Positions 1-8,395 of a stretch of DNA of 64,000 bases are shown one piece after another; positions within the stretch are counted from its first letter, which is position 1, and the number at the start of each line of letters is the position of its first letter. Both the position numbers and the translations under genes were made by a program. The notes below the pieces were generated by a model that saw nothing but the letters and a program-made list of their open reading frames with translations, was not told where the DNA came from and did not search any database. This DNA is from JAFGOM01 sp964605795 (GTDB taxonomy: Archaea; Halobacteriota; Methanomicrobia; Methanomicrobiales; Methanospirillaceae): NCBI GenBank assembly GCA_964605795.1, contig CAZSDZ010000004.1, forward strand, positions 28,999-92,998, in the 5' to 3' direction.

Positions 1-272
1 TGAACTGTCCGTTTCATGGCACCTTGCCGGTGCGCGGCCAGGTGATCACCGGCAAAGTCGTGAGCGATAAGATGACAGGGACAGTAGTCGTAAAACGTGA
101 CTATCTGCACTATGTCAGGAAATATAAGCGGTATCAAAAACGCAGTTCGACATTACATGCTCACAATCCCCCCTGCATCAATGCACATACCGGTGATACG
201 GTACGGATTGCCGAGTGTCGGCCGCTTTCAAAGACGAAGACGTTTGTTGTTGTCGAGGTGCAGGAATCATGA
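1..272 (+). CDS. rps17: 30S ribosomal protein uS17, 5'-truncated by window edge
   Basis: Small-subunit ribosomal protein that binds 16S rRNA. The frame is open from the first base: before the first possible internal start at 24 it reads NCPFHGT, part of the archaeal uS17 N-terminal region, followed by LPVRGQVITGKVVSDKM and the conserved RDYLHYVRKYKRY and HNP segments. The start codon therefore lies upstream of the window. The stop (270-272) overlaps the start of uL14 in an ATGA junction, the coupling seen along this operon. Identification rests on motif and gene order (uS17-uL14-uL24-eS4-uL5). Confidence 0.95.
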   Translation, partial: NCPFHGTLPVRGQVITGKVVSDKMTGTVVVKRDYLHYVRKYKRYQKRSSTLHAHNPPCINAHTGDTVRIAECRPLSKTKTFVVVEVQES

Positions 273-667
273 AGGGTCTTGGTTCTACCGTTCCACGGGC
301 CCTCTCAACCGGAACCCGGATGATCTGTGCTGATAACACCGGTGCACGCCAGGTTCAGGTTGTCTCGGTTCTCGGGTACCACGGTGTCAGGAGAAGACAG
401 CCAAAACTTGGTCTTGGTGATATCGCGATTGCGAGTGTAAAGAAAGGAACCCCTGATATGCGGCGGAAACTTGTTCGTGCAGTTGTTATCAGGCAGAAGA
501 AAGAGATCAGAAGACCGAATGGCATGCGGCTCTCGTTTGAGGATAATGCTGTTGTCATTGTTGATGATCGCAATGAGCCACGGGGAACTGAGATAAAAGG
601 ACCGATTGCACGAGAAGTTGCAGTCAGGTATCCCCGTCTTGGTTCGATGGCAACCACAATTGTATAG
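269..667 (+). CDS. rpl14: 50S ribosomal protein uL14
   Basis: Large-subunit ribosomal protein of 132 residues. I start it at the ATG at 269 (MKGLGSTVPRALSTGTRM), which overlaps the uS17 stop by 4 nt. An upstream in-frame codon at 215 would add sequence that overlaps uS17 and has no family counterpart. Family motifs visible are ICADNTGARQ near residue 20, GDIAIASVKKGTPDMRRK in the middle, and RRPNGMRLSFEDNA. Its place between uS17 and uL24 is standard for archaeal spc-type operons. Confidence 0.96.
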   Translation: MKGLGSTVPRALSTGTRMICADNTGARQVQVVSVLGYHGVRRRQPKLGLGDIAIASVKKGTPDMRRKLVRAVVIRQKKEIRRPNGMRLSFEDNAVVIVDDRNEPRGTEIKGPIAREVAVRYPRLGSMATTIV

Positions 668-675
668 GTGGGATG

Positions 676-1038
676 ATGGTCAGAATAGCAAGTAAACAGC
701 CGAGAAAACAGCGGCGTGCACGGTATAATGCACCTCTCCATCTTAGGGGTTCACTCCTGCATGCACCGCTTGCAGATGAACTCAAAAACAAGTATTCCAA
801 GAGATGTCTCCGTGTGGTCAAGGGAGATACCGTACGGGTTATCCGGGGAGACGATGCCGGTAAAGAAGGCTTAGTCGATATCGTCCTTGTTGCGAAGACA
901 AAGATCGTGGTTGACGGGGTATCGGTCAAGAAGGCAGATGGTACAGAAGTACCCCGCCCGATCGATCCATCCAATGTGGTCATCACAAAATTAAATCTCG
1001 CTGATCGGCGGCGTGAAGCGAAACTGGTAGGTGAGTAA
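676..1038 (+). CDS. rpl24: 50S ribosomal protein uL24
   Basis: Large-subunit assembly protein of 120 residues. Two ATG codons stand in tandem at 673 and 676. The upstream AGGTGGG touches the first, so 676 is preferred, though 673 cannot be excluded. The archaeal uL24 pattern is present: SKQPRKQRRARYNAPLHLR at the N-terminus, then the KOW-type segment VKGDTVRVIRGDDAGKEG and VDGVSVKKADGTEVPRPIDPSNV. It sits 8 nt downstream of uL14 and its end runs up to the eS4 start region, so it is co-transcribed with both. Confidence 0.95.
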   Translation: MVRIASKQPRKQRRARYNAPLHLRGSLLHAPLADELKNKYSKRCLRVVKGDTVRVIRGDDAGKEGLVDIVLVAKTKIVVDGVSVKKADGTEVPRPIDPSNVVITKLNLADRRREAKLVGE

Positions 1039-1039
1039 C

Positions 1040-1765
1040 ATGGGTGATCATCTCAAGAGATATGTGGCCCCTGATTCCTGGGGGATTGCACGAAAGGTCA
1101 ACACCTTTGTGATAAAGCCATCACCAGGACCGCATAACGCAAATGCGATGCCGATTGCGGTCTGGCTTCGGGATCACATGGGATTTGCACGGAACCAAAA
1201 AGAGGTCAGACAGATCCTGCAGCAACGCGATGTCATCGTAAACGGGCGTCCCTGCCGGCATCCTGCCATGGGTATCGGGATATTCGATATCATATCCCTG
1301 CCAAAGATGGGCAGATATTACCGGATCCTCAGAGATAAGAAGGGCAGACACAAGACCATCGAGATAGATGAAACCGCAGCACAGTCCCGTCTCGCAAAGA
1401 TCGTCAACAAGACCCTTGTCAAGAAAGGAATGGTCCAGTTAAACCTCCGTGACGGTTCCAATATCCTGGGCGATTCCTCGTATTCGACCCATGATTCGGT
1501 GGTTTTGTCTCTGAAAGAGGACAACTTCAACGCAATCATTGATCACTTCCCGTTTCTCGAAGGAAACATTGCGATGGTTATTGGTGGAAAACACTCAGGT
1601 GTGGTTGCCAGAATCAAAGAGATATTGTCAGTTCCCGGAAGTGTTTCGAACCGTGTTATCCTGGAAAATGAATCATCAGGAACAACGTTTGAGACTATTG
1701 ATCAGTACGTGGTGATGGTGGGGCGTGAGAAACCTGCCCTTGAAACTTGGGGGATTGAAGAATGA
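1040..1765 (+). CDS. rps4e: 30S ribosomal protein eS4
   Basis: Archaeal/eukaryotic-type small-subunit protein of 241 residues. I choose ATG 1040 (MGDHLKRYVAPDSW, the usual eS4 N-terminus); the GTG at 1031 would overlap uL24 and lies in the GGTGAG that looks like the ribosome binding site. An S4-type RNA-binding segment (KEVRQILQQRDVIVNGRPC) is followed by the RS4e central domain and a C-terminal KOW-like stretch (GNIAMVIGGKHSGVVARI). This gene is absent from bacterial spc operons, so it marks the window as archaeal. Confidence 0.96.
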   Translation: MGDHLKRYVAPDSWGIARKVNTFVIKPSPGPHNANAMPIAVWLRDHMGFARNQKEVRQILQQRDVIVNGRPCRHPAMGIGIFDIISLPKMGRYYRILRDKKGRHKTIEIDETAAQSRLAKIVNKTLVKKGMVQLNLRDGSNILGDSSYSTHDSVVLSLKEDNFNAIIDHFPFLEGNIAMVIGGKHSGVVARIKEILSVPGSVSNRVILENESSGTTFETIDQYVVMVGREKPALETWGIEE

Positions 1766-2268
1766 ACCCGAATCGTGAGGTCTCAATAGAGAAGGTCGTT
1801 GTTCACATGGGTGTTGGTGAGAGTGGAGAAAAACTCGTCAATGGTGAGAATATCCTCTCTGCAATAACCGGTGGAACTCCGTTTCGGAGTTATGCAAAAC
1901 AGACCGTTCCCGGCTTTGGCATCAGGAAAGGAGCACCTATCGGATGCCGGGTGACACTTCGGGGTGAGAATGCCGAGAAGTTTCTCGATACTTCCCTTGA
2001 GATAAACGAGAGAAGATTGTCTGCATACCAGTTCGATAAGGAAGGGAACTTCTCGTTCGGGATTGAGGAACATACGGATTACCCGGGTATGTCGTACGAT
2101 CCAAAGATCGGTATCTTTGGTCTTGATCTCAACGTTACGGTAAAGCGGAACGGCAAGCGGATCACACGCCGTCATATTCAGAAGAAGAAAATGCCTCAAA
2201 AACAGCGTGTTACACCTGAAGATGCGATTCGGTTTGTCGCAGAGGCATACCGCGTGGAGGTCTCATAA
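1762..2268 (+). CDS. rpl5: 50S ribosomal protein uL5
   Basis: 5S rRNA-binding large-subunit protein of 168 residues. The ATG at 1762 overlaps the eS4 stop by 4 nt. Recognisable segments are VHMGVGESGEKL near the N-terminus, TPFRSYAKQTVPGFGIRKG, and the conserved GNFSFGIEEHTDYPGMSYDP followed by GIFGLDLNVTVKR. Length and order match archaeal uL5. The stop codon shares a base with the start of uS14, so translation of the two is probably coupled. Confidence 0.96.
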   Translation: MNPNREVSIEKVVVHMGVGESGEKLVNGENILSAITGGTPFRSYAKQTVPGFGIRKGAPIGCRVTLRGENAEKFLDTSLEINERRLSAYQFDKEGNFSFGIEEHTDYPGMSYDPKIGIFGLDLNVTVKRNGKRITRRHIQKKKMPQKQRVTPEDAIRFVAEAYRVEVS

Positions 2269-2423
2269 TGGCTAAAGAACGAACAAAGGTATTTGGTCGC
2301 GGTGCTCACTCGTGCCAGTTGTGCGGCCGGAAACAGGGTCTTGTCAGGAGGTACAATATCTACTTCTGCAGGCAGTGTTTCCGGGAATGGGCTCCGAAGA
2401 TGGGATTTAAGAAACTGAACTAG
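2268..2423 (+). CDS. rps14: 30S ribosomal protein uS14, zinc-binding type
   Basis: A 51-residue small-subunit protein, shorter than a usual ORF cut-off. Translating from ATG 2268 gives MAKERTKVFGRGAHSCQLCG, then RKQGLVRRYNIYFCRQC and FREWAPKMGFKKLN. The two CxxC pairs (CQLC and CRQC) are the four zinc ligands of the archaeal zinc-ribbon uS14. The start overlaps the last base of the uL5 stop, and uS8 begins 12 nt after the stop with a GGAGG motif in the gap. Confidence 0.96.
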   Translation: MAKERTKVFGRGAHSCQLCGRKQGLVRRYNIYFCRQCFREWAPKMGFKKLN

Positions 2424-2434
2424 GAGGCAGAGGA

Positions 2435-2827
2435 ATGGCAAGACTCAATACGGTCGCAGATGCGATGAGCACACTCAAAAATGCGGCAGATACCGGAAAA
2501 TCTCAGTGCATTATCCAGCCAGCTGGCCGGTTAATCGGTGAGGTGCTTCGGATAATGAAAGAGGCCGGGTATATCAGGGACTTCACGCTCATTACAGACG
2601 GACGTGGCGGACAATATGATGTCAGTCTTTTAGGATCCATCAATAAATGTGGTGTTATCACGCCACGGTTTTCTGTCCGTGCGAGCGAGATGGAAGAGTG
2701 GGAACAGATGTACCTACCGTCAAAGAATATCGGACTCCTGGTCATATCAACATCCAAAGGAGTATTGAACCACAAAGAAGCCCGTAAACTGGGCATCGGC
2801 GGGGAACTGCTGGGGTACGTATACTGA
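2435..2827 (+). CDS. rps8: 30S ribosomal protein uS8
   Basis: Small-subunit 16S rRNA-binding protein of 130 residues. The start ATG 2435 is preceded by AGGAGGCAGAGGA, a strong ribosome binding site. The N-terminus (NTVADAMSTLKNA) and the C-terminal motifs ISTSKGVLNHKEARKLGIGG and ELLGYVY are those of archaeal uS8. It lies between uS14 and uL6, as in other archaeal operons of this type. Confidence 0.96.
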   Translation: MARLNTVADAMSTLKNAADTGKSQCIIQPAGRLIGEVLRIMKEAGYIRDFTLITDGRGGQYDVSLLGSINKCGVITPRFSVRASEMEEWEQMYLPSKNIGLLVISTSKGVLNHKEARKLGIGGELLGYVY

Positions 2828-2835
2828 GGGAAGAG

Positions 2836-3360
2836 ATGTACGCAGAGCGAAAAGTATCTATCCCCCCCGGAGTTACCGTAACCGAAGAGAACTCGATTAT
2901 CACTGTTGCGGGTCCGAAAGGCACCCTGCAGCGGGATATGTGGTATCCTGGAATTAATGTTTCGATAGAACCGGAGTCAGTGACAATCTCAACGGATTCG
3001 TCCAAGAAACAGACGTATGCGATGATTGGGACGTATGCATCCCACATTGCCAATATGTGTACCGGTGTAACCAACGGGTATGTCTATACCATGAAGGTTG
3101 TATACAGTCACTTTCCGGTACAGATAAAGGTCCAGGGAGAGCGACTTGAGATTGTGAACTTCCTTGGAGAGAAACACCCGCGGTATGCGAAGATCCTTCC
3201 GGAGATATCTGTTAAGGCCGGTAATGACGAGGTTGTTGTGACTGGTATCAACAAGGAACTTGTTGGTGCCACTGCAGCAAATATCGAGCGGGCTACCAAG
3301 ATCCGGAACCGTGATCCCAGGGTATTCCAGGATGGAATATATATCGTCAAGAAGGAGTGA
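2836..3360 (+). CDS. rpl6: 50S ribosomal protein uL6
   Basis: Large-subunit protein of 174 residues near the factor-binding site. It begins at ATG 2836 (MYAERKVSIPPGVTV) behind a GGGAAGAG site. The duplicated uL6 fold is suggested by VAGPKGTLQRDM in the first half and VKVQGE-type sequence in the second. The C-terminal segment ATAANIERATKIRNRDPRVF is the highly conserved archaeal uL6 end. It is followed 6 nt later by eL32. Confidence 0.96.
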   Translation: MYAERKVSIPPGVTVTEENSIITVAGPKGTLQRDMWYPGINVSIEPESVTISTDSSKKQTYAMIGTYASHIANMCTGVTNGYVYTMKVVYSHFPVQIKVQGERLEIVNFLGEKHPRYAKILPEISVKAGNDEVVVTGINKELVGATAANIERATKIRNRDPRVFQDGIYIVKKE

Positions 3361-3366
3361 GGAGAG

Positions 3367-3837
3367 ATGACAAGAGAGATACAAAGACTCCTCCGTGTGA
3401 GAAAAAATAAATCAGCCCGGTTTAAACGCGAAGGGGTAGACAAGAAGAAACGGATAAAAGACTCCTGGAGAAGACCGCGAGGTCTGCAGAGCAAACAAAG
3501 AGCCCAGAAAAAGGCAAAAGGACCCCTGCCAACACCGGGATACGGGAGTCCGCTTGCGGTTCGCGGGATGCACCCCAGCGGGTTCTTTGAGACACTCGTG
3601 TATAATCCTGCAGATCTGAGCGGTGTTGATCCTTCTACCCACGTGGTCAGGATCGCTGCATCAGTTGGTGGCAGGAAACGGACGCTCATCCAGGACGCAG
3701 CATCGGCAGCCGGTATCAGGGTATTGAACAAAAAAGACCTGACCCGTGTTATCCGGGAGAAGAAAGAGAAGAAAGCGTCTTTAGAAGAGGAACCTAGACA
3801 CGAAGACGAGGATACGGCCGGGGATGAGGAGGATTAA
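3367..3837 (+). CDS. rpl32e: 50S ribosomal protein eL32
   Basis: Archaeal/eukaryotic large-subunit protein of 156 residues. The basic N-terminal half contains FKREGVDKKKRIKDSWRRP-type sequence and RGLQSKQRAQKKAKG, followed by YGSPLAVRGMHPSGF and a conserved RIAASVGGRKR segment. The extreme C-terminus is a run of acidic residues (DEDTAGDEED), an extension common in haloarchaeal and methanogen ribosomal proteins. The start is behind a GGAGAG motif 6 nt after uL6. Confidence 0.94.
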   Translation: MTREIQRLLRVRKNKSARFKREGVDKKKRIKDSWRRPRGLQSKQRAQKKAKGPLPTPGYGSPLAVRGMHPSGFFETLVYNPADLSGVDPSTHVVRIAASVGGRKRTLIQDAASAAGIRVLNKKDLTRVIREKKEKKASLEEEPRHEDEDTAGDEED

Positions 3838-3839
3838 CC

Positions 3840-4292
3840 ATGAGCACTGATAGTCTCATTAATCAAAGACGCCTGGCTGCCTCAATTCTTAAATGTGGTC
3901 TTAACAGGGTATGGCTAAACCCGGAACGGTCAGATGATATTGCCGCTGCAATCGCACGTGAAGATATACGAACACTGATCGGTGAAGGTGCAATTGCAGC
4001 ACACCAGAAGAAAGGTGTCTCCCGAGGCCGTGCCAGGGAGATGATGGCCAAGCGTAGTTATGGTCATTGTAAGGGACCTGGCCGCAAAAAGGGTTGTGCA
4101 GGTGCTCGTGACCCGAAAAAACGCCGTTGGATACGGAAAATACGTGCACAGAGAAGAGTTTTACGTGAGATGCGACAATCCGGAGAGATAACGCCTACCA
4201 CCTACCGGTCATTTTACCGGCGGTCAGCAGGCGGTCAGTTCAGGACGGTATCCCACTTAAAAGCACAGGTTGAGATAGGGAGGGAGAAGTAA
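3840..4292 (+). CDS. rpl19e: 50S ribosomal protein eL19
   Basis: Archaeal/eukaryotic large-subunit protein of 150 residues, strongly basic. The N-terminus (LINQRRLAASILKCGLNRVW) and the glycine/lysine-rich RGRAREMMAKRSYGHCKGPG segment are typical, followed by KKRRWIRKIRAQRRVLREM and the conserved TYRSFYRRSAGGQFR. ATG 3840 lies 2 nt after the eL32 stop, and its stop overlaps the uL18 start. Confidence 0.95.
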   Translation: MSTDSLINQRRLAASILKCGLNRVWLNPERSDDIAAAIAREDIRTLIGEGAIAAHQKKGVSRGRAREMMAKRSYGHCKGPGRKKGCAGARDPKKRRWIRKIRAQRRVLREMRQSGEITPTTYRSFYRRSAGGQFRTVSHLKAQVEIGREK

Positions 4293-4819
4293 TGGCATCC
4301 GGACCGAGGTACTTTGTTCCGTTCCGCAGGAGAAGGGAAGGAAGAACCAATTATCATGCCAGGACCAGGCTCGTTGTAGCAGATGTTCCACGGATGGTTG
4401 TCAGAAAGACCAACCGTCATATCATCTGTCAGCTGGTAACTGCAGAAATGAATGGAGACCGGACCTTTGTGGCTGCTAACTCGAATGAGTTACGGAAATT
4501 CGGGTACGAAGGATCCCTCTCAAACACCCCTGCAGCGTATCTTACCGGGATGCTCTTTGCAGTGAAAGCCTTAAATGCCGGGCATGAAGGTGCAGTACTT
4601 GATATTGGTCTTCACCGGGCATCACGGGGTGCACGCGTCTTTGCAGCACTCAAGGGTGCTGTTGAGGCAGGCCTTAATATCCCACACGGGGAATCTGTTC
4701 TTCCCTCTGATGAGCGGTGTAAAGGCGAACATATCGCATCATATGCTCCGGAACGCGCTGAGACTCTGCCGGTTCAGGTCGAAACAGCCGTTGATGCAAT
4801 AATGGAGGAGCTGAAGTAA
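4292..4819 (+). CDS. rpl18: 50S ribosomal protein uL18
   Basis: 5S rRNA-binding protein of 175 residues, longer than bacterial uL18 as expected for archaea. It starts with MASGPRYFVPFRRRREGRTN followed by YHARTRLVV, the archaeal N-terminal signature. Later segments RKTNRHIICQLV, SNTPAAYLTGML and GLHRASRGARVFAALKGAVE are characteristic. A GGGAGGGAGAAG ribosome binding site precedes ATG 4292, which shares its first base with the eL19 stop. Confidence 0.96.
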   Translation: MASGPRYFVPFRRRREGRTNYHARTRLVVADVPRMVVRKTNRHIICQLVTAEMNGDRTFVAANSNELRKFGYEGSLSNTPAAYLTGMLFAVKALNAGHEGAVLDIGLHRASRGARVFAALKGAVEAGLNIPHGESVLPSDERCKGEHIASYAPERAETLPVQVETAVDAIMEELK

Positions 4820-4820
4820 T

Positions 4821-5438
4821 ATGGCATATGAAAAGGAAGTATGGGTGCCGCTCACCGGACTCGGAAAAAAAGTCCAGAATGGTGATATTACAAGCATTGA
4901 CCAGGTGCTTGCAAGCGGAAAACCCATCAAAGAACCTGAGATAGTCGATACCTTCCTTCCGGATCTGGTAGATGAGGTATTAGACATCAATATGGTACAG
5001 CGTATGACAGACTCCGGTCGTCGTGTTAAGTTTCGGGCTGTTGTCATTGTTGGAAACAAGGACGGATATATCGGATTTGGTCAGGGAAAAGATGTCCAGG
5101 TTGGCGATGCAATCAGAAAGGCTATCCTTGATGCAAAGAAGAACCTGATAAAGGTCAGACGTGGGTGTGGCAGCTGGGAATGCGGGTGCGATAATCCCCA
5201 CTCCATCCCGATGCTTGTTACTGGTTCAGCCGGCAGTGTTAAGATTACCCTCAAGCCTGCTCCCCAGGGAATCGGACTTGTTACCGGAGATATCGGGAAG
5301 AAGGTACTCGAACTTGCAGGTATCAGGGATGTCTGGGCACAGACGCGTGGACAGACCCGGACGACGATAAACTATGCAAAAGCGATATTTAACGCATTAA
5401 AAGCAACCAACATGATTCGTGTCGGAGGGAATGAGTGA
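4821..5438 (+). CDS. rps5: 30S ribosomal protein uS5
   Basis: Small-subunit protein of 205 residues involved in decoding fidelity. It has the archaeal N-terminal extension and the central S5 double-stranded-RNA-binding segment (RRVKFRAVVIVGNKDGYIG then FGQGKDVQVGDAIRKAI). A cysteine-containing stretch GCGSWECGCDNPHS follows, then the C-terminal S5 domain (GSVKITLKPAPQGIGLVTG). It starts 1 nt after uL18 and its stop overlaps the uL30 start. Confidence 0.96.
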   Translation: MAYEKEVWVPLTGLGKKVQNGDITSIDQVLASGKPIKEPEIVDTFLPDLVDEVLDINMVQRMTDSGRRVKFRAVVIVGNKDGYIGFGQGKDVQVGDAIRKAILDAKKNLIKVRRGCGSWECGCDNPHSIPMLVTGSAGSVKITLKPAPQGIGLVTGDIGKKVLELAGIRDVWAQTRGQTRTTINYAKAIFNALKATNMIRVGGNE

Positions 5439-5899
5439 TGTATGCGGTTGTTCAGATCCGTGGTGTGGTAAAGACCCCCCGGGAGATTAAGGATACGTTA
5501 AAGATGCTTCGTCTTCACCATGTCAATCACTGTGTCCTCGTTCCTGATACCCCTGCATATATGGGTATGATACGGAAGGTGAAGGATTTCGTGGCATATG
5601 GTGAGGTCAACGCAGAGACACTCAAGGAGATTATCGAGAACAGGGGACGAATTACCGGTAACGTGAAGCTGACTGATGGATACATCAGTGATAATTCACA
5701 GTACTCAGGGATCGATGAATTTGCACAGGCTCTTGCCAGCGGGCAGGCCCGTCTGACTGATATCCCTGGTATCAAACCGGTCTTCCGGCTTCATCCTCCG
5801 CGAAAAGGGCACAAGACTACCAAGAGAACGTTCCAACAGGGAGGTTCGCTTGGGTATCATGGAGAGAATATCAACAATCTCCTGTATAAAATGAGGTAA
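5438..5899 (+). CDS. rpl30: 50S ribosomal protein uL30
   Basis: Large-subunit protein of 153 residues, archaeal long form. A GTG at 5435 is immediately followed by ATG 5438; I take the ATG, which gives MYAVVQIRGVVKTPREIKDT and a 1-nt overlap with the uS5 stop. The motifs LKMLRLHHVNHCVLVPDT, ENRGRIT and FRLHPPRKGHKTTKR are typical of archaeal uL30. uL15 follows within 6 nt. Confidence 0.95.
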   Translation: MYAVVQIRGVVKTPREIKDTLKMLRLHHVNHCVLVPDTPAYMGMIRKVKDFVAYGEVNAETLKEIIENRGRITGNVKLTDGYISDNSQYSGIDEFAQALASGQARLTDIPGIKPVFRLHPPRKGHKTTKRTFQQGGSLGYHGENINNLLYKMR

Positions 5900-5904
5900 T
5901 CTGT

Positions 5905-6333
5905 ATGCCGGTTAATAAACGCTCAAAATACCGCGGGTCAAGGACCTGTGGTGGTGGTACACACAAGAACCGTCGTGGTGCAGGAAACCGGGGTGGCCGG
6001 GGCAACTCTGGTGGCTGTAAACACCATTTTGTCAGGGTCTATCTCAAACAGGGATACGTCTATGGGAAACATGGATTCTACCATGATACAAAAGGGAAAC
6101 AACAGGTTCTCGATGTTGGAGATATCGATCAGATAGTGCCGGTTCTCCTTGCTGACGGGGTGGCACGACACGAAGATGGCGTGGTTCTCTTAAACGCAAC
6201 TGATATCGGTATTGATAAGGTGCTTGGCGGTGGAAAGGTGACCAGGAAGATGTCCATTACCGCAAAGGCATTCTCCAGTCAGGCCGTGGAAAAGATAAAG
6301 GCTAAGGGTGGAGAGGCAGTACCTGCTGCCTGA
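5905..6333 (+). CDS. rpl15: 50S ribosomal protein uL15
   Basis: Large-subunit protein of 142 residues. The glycine/arginine-rich N-terminus (SRTCGGGTHKNRRGAGNRGG then RGNSGGCKHHF) is the uL15 signature, and the C-terminal half (VTRKMSITAKAFSSQAVEKI) is the conserved globular part. The 27-nt gap to secY contains a short T-run (TTTTTT around 6340), which could attenuate transcription slightly but is not a convincing terminator. Confidence 0.95.
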   Translation: MPVNKRSKYRGSRTCGGGTHKNRRGAGNRGGRGNSGGCKHHFVRVYLKQGYVYGKHGFYHDTKGKQQVLDVGDIDQIVPVLLADGVARHEDGVVLLNATDIGIDKVLGGGKVTRKMSITAKAFSSQAVEKIKAKGGEAVPAA

Positions 6334-6360
6334 TCCTCATTTTTTATTTCTGGTGAAACG

Positions 6361-7803
6361 ATGGGAGAACTGCTTGATAAAATGGAGCCACTTCTGGCAA
6401 AGATGCCAGCAGTCCGTGCCCCTGATGGTCATGTCCACTTCAAGGAAAAACTGATGTGGACACTTGGAATTCTGCTTGTTTATTTTCTTTTAGCGAATAT
6501 ACCGGTCTGGGGCCTGGATCCTCAGTCCACCGATCTCTTTGAGTACTTCCGTGTACTCATGGCTGGTGCGAGTGGATCTATCATAACTCTTGGTATCGGT
6601 CCCATTGTGACTGCTTCTATCGTGTTGCAGCTCTTAAAGGGTGCAGATATCTTTCAGATTGATACGAGTGAACCCCGTGGCCAGGTCATTTACATGGGGC
6701 TTCAGAAACTCCTGATCTTTGTCATGATTGCGATAGAGGCACTGCCCATGATTGTCGGGGGTTTTCTCCTCCCGAGTTCAGTCCTTGCAGCCCAGTTCTT
6801 TGGTGGCAGCACCGCACTCCTTACCCTTTTAATCTTTCTCCAGATCTGCGTAGGGGGTCTCCTTATCGTCTTCATGGATGAGGTTGTCACGAAGTGGGGT
6901 ATCGGTTCAGGGGTTGGCCTCTTTATCATTGCAGGGGTCTCACAGCAACTGGTAAACGGATTTATCAGCTGGAACGCCTCTCCTACAGACGGGTTCCCGG
7001 TTGGTTTCTTCCCGAGACTCGTTGCGATTCTCATGGATCCGGCAGCGAACTTTCTCCAGTATTTCAGTACCAATATCATCGCCTTTATCACAACGATCAT
7101 CATATTCCTTGTCATCGTCTTTGTTGAGTCAACCCGTATCGAGATACCCCTTGCCCATTCCCAGGTGCGGGGTGCCCGGAGCAGGTTCCCGGTAAAACTT
7201 ATTTATGCCAGTGTGCTCCCGATGATTCTGGTCAGCGTGCTTTTAGCAAACATCCAGATGGTTGGACTGTTCTTAAATAACGTGGGAATAACCATCCTTG
7301 GGGCGTTCCAGGGACAGACCCCTATTAGTGGTCTCATGTACTTCCTTGCACCGATAAACGGTCCAACTGACTGGATGTGGTGGGCTGACGGGTTTGTCGG
7401 ACCAGATGCATGGATGGTAATTATCAGGCTTATTATCAATCTCATCATCATGATCGTAGGTTGTGCCGTATTTGCTATCTTCTGGGTCAAGACCGCCGGT
7501 CTTGATTCAAAGGCCGTGGCACGGCAGATCCAGATGTCAGGGATGTCTATCCCTGGTTACCGGAGAAGTCCGAAGATCCTCGAGAAGGTGCTCGACCGGT
7601 ATATCCCCCGTGTTACGGTCATCGGTGGAGCATTTATCGGTCTCTTAAGTGTTGTTGCAAACCTCTTCGGTGTAATCGGCAGCGTCAGCGGGACCGGTCT
7701 CCTGCTCGCAGTAAGTATCACCTACCGTCTGTACGAAGAGATTGCAAACGAACAGATCATGGAGATGTATCCCTTTATGCGAACATTCTTTGGCAAAGAA
7801 TGA
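6361..7803 (+). CDS. secY: Protein translocase subunit SecY (Sec61 alpha)
   Basis: Central pore of the Sec protein-conducting channel in the cytoplasmic membrane, 480 residues with about ten hydrophobic segments. Visible family motifs are the first transmembrane helix (LGILLVYFLLANIPVWGL), the plug-region ASGSIITLGIGPIVTASIVL, the EPRGQ motif, MDEVVTKWGIGSGVGLFII, the cytosolic loop PLAHSQVRGARSRFPVKL, and QIQMSGMSIPGYRRSP. The GGTG 5-8 nt before ATG 6361 is the likely ribosome binding site. SecY at the end of the ribosomal operon is conserved in archaea. Confidence 0.97.
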   Translation: MGELLDKMEPLLAKMPAVRAPDGHVHFKEKLMWTLGILLVYFLLANIPVWGLDPQSTDLFEYFRVLMAGASGSIITLGIGPIVTASIVLQLLKGADIFQIDTSEPRGQVIYMGLQKLLIFVMIAIEALPMIVGGFLLPSSVLAAQFFGGSTALLTLLIFLQICVGGLLIVFMDEVVTKWGIGSGVGLFIIAGVSQQLVNGFISWNASPTDGFPVGFFPRLVAILMDPAANFLQYFSTNIIAFITTIIIFLVIVFVESTRIEIPLAHSQVRGARSRFPVKLIYASVLPMILVSVLLANIQMVGLFLNNVGITILGAFQGQTPISGLMYFLAPINGPTDWMWWADGFVGPDAWMVIIRLIINLIIMIVGCAVFAIFWVKTAGLDSKAVARQIQMSGMSIPGYRRSPKILEKVLDRYIPRVTVIGGAFIGLLSVVANLFGVIGSVSGTGLLLAVSITYRLYEEIANEQIMEMYPFMRTFFGKE

Positions 7804-7818
7804 TAAAAAAAAGATAGT

Positions 7819-8391
7819 ATGGCAGGAAAGAAGGTAATTATCACCGGGGTTCCCGGGGTTGGCAAGACTTCCGTTATCGACGGGACGATCCAGAGGCTGG
7901 AAGAGGAGGGTGTTTTGTACCAGAACATCAACTTCGGGACGTTTATGTTCGAGGTTGCACAGAAAGAGGGTACCGTATCTGATCGGGATCAGATGCGGAC
8001 CCTTGCGAAGGATACCCAGAAACGTCTTCAGAAACTGGCATCCCAAGCCATTGCAAAGATAGAAGGGAATGTTATCATCGATACCCATGCATCGGTCAAG
8101 ACCGCAACCGGTTTTCTTGCCGGTCTTCCCGAATGGGTCATCAGGGAACTGATGCCTGATATCATCGTTCTTGTCGAGACCGATGCCGACCAGATATTAA
8201 AGAGGCGGTTAACTGATACCACGAGAACGAGGGATATCGAGGGATTCCGTGATATTGATGCTCACCAGCAGTTTAACCGCTCGGTTGCCGCAGCCTATGC
8301 AATGGTTTGTGGTTGCACGGTTCAGTATATTACCAACGCCGATTTCCTGCTTGAACAGGCAGTTTTACAGCTCAGTTCCATCTTGAGGTAG
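7819..8391 (+). CDS. adkA: Adenylate kinase, archaeal AdkA type
   Basis: Cytoplasmic ATP:AMP phosphotransferase of 190 residues. The P-loop GVPGVGKTS lies at residues 10-18. The archaeal-type AMP-binding and lid regions follow, with NFGTFMFEVAQKEG, then DQMRTLAKDTQKRLQ, and IDTHASVKTATGFLAGLP. The protein is the short archaeal trimeric form rather than the bacterial Adk with a long zinc lid. It lies 15 nt downstream of secY, the usual archaeal arrangement. Confidence 0.93.
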   Translation: MAGKKVIITGVPGVGKTSVIDGTIQRLEEEGVLYQNINFGTFMFEVAQKEGTVSDRDQMRTLAKDTQKRLQKLASQAIAKIEGNVIIDTHASVKTATGFLAGLPEWVIRELMPDIIVLVETDADQILKRRLTDTTRTRDIEGFRDIDAHQQFNRSVAAAYAMVCGCTVQYITNADFLLEQAVLQLSSILR

Positions 8392-8395
8392 TGAA

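Noticed and set aside
3108..3731. 207-codon minus-strand ORF over uL6/eL32
   Set aside because: Antisense shadow of two well-supported ribosomal genes.
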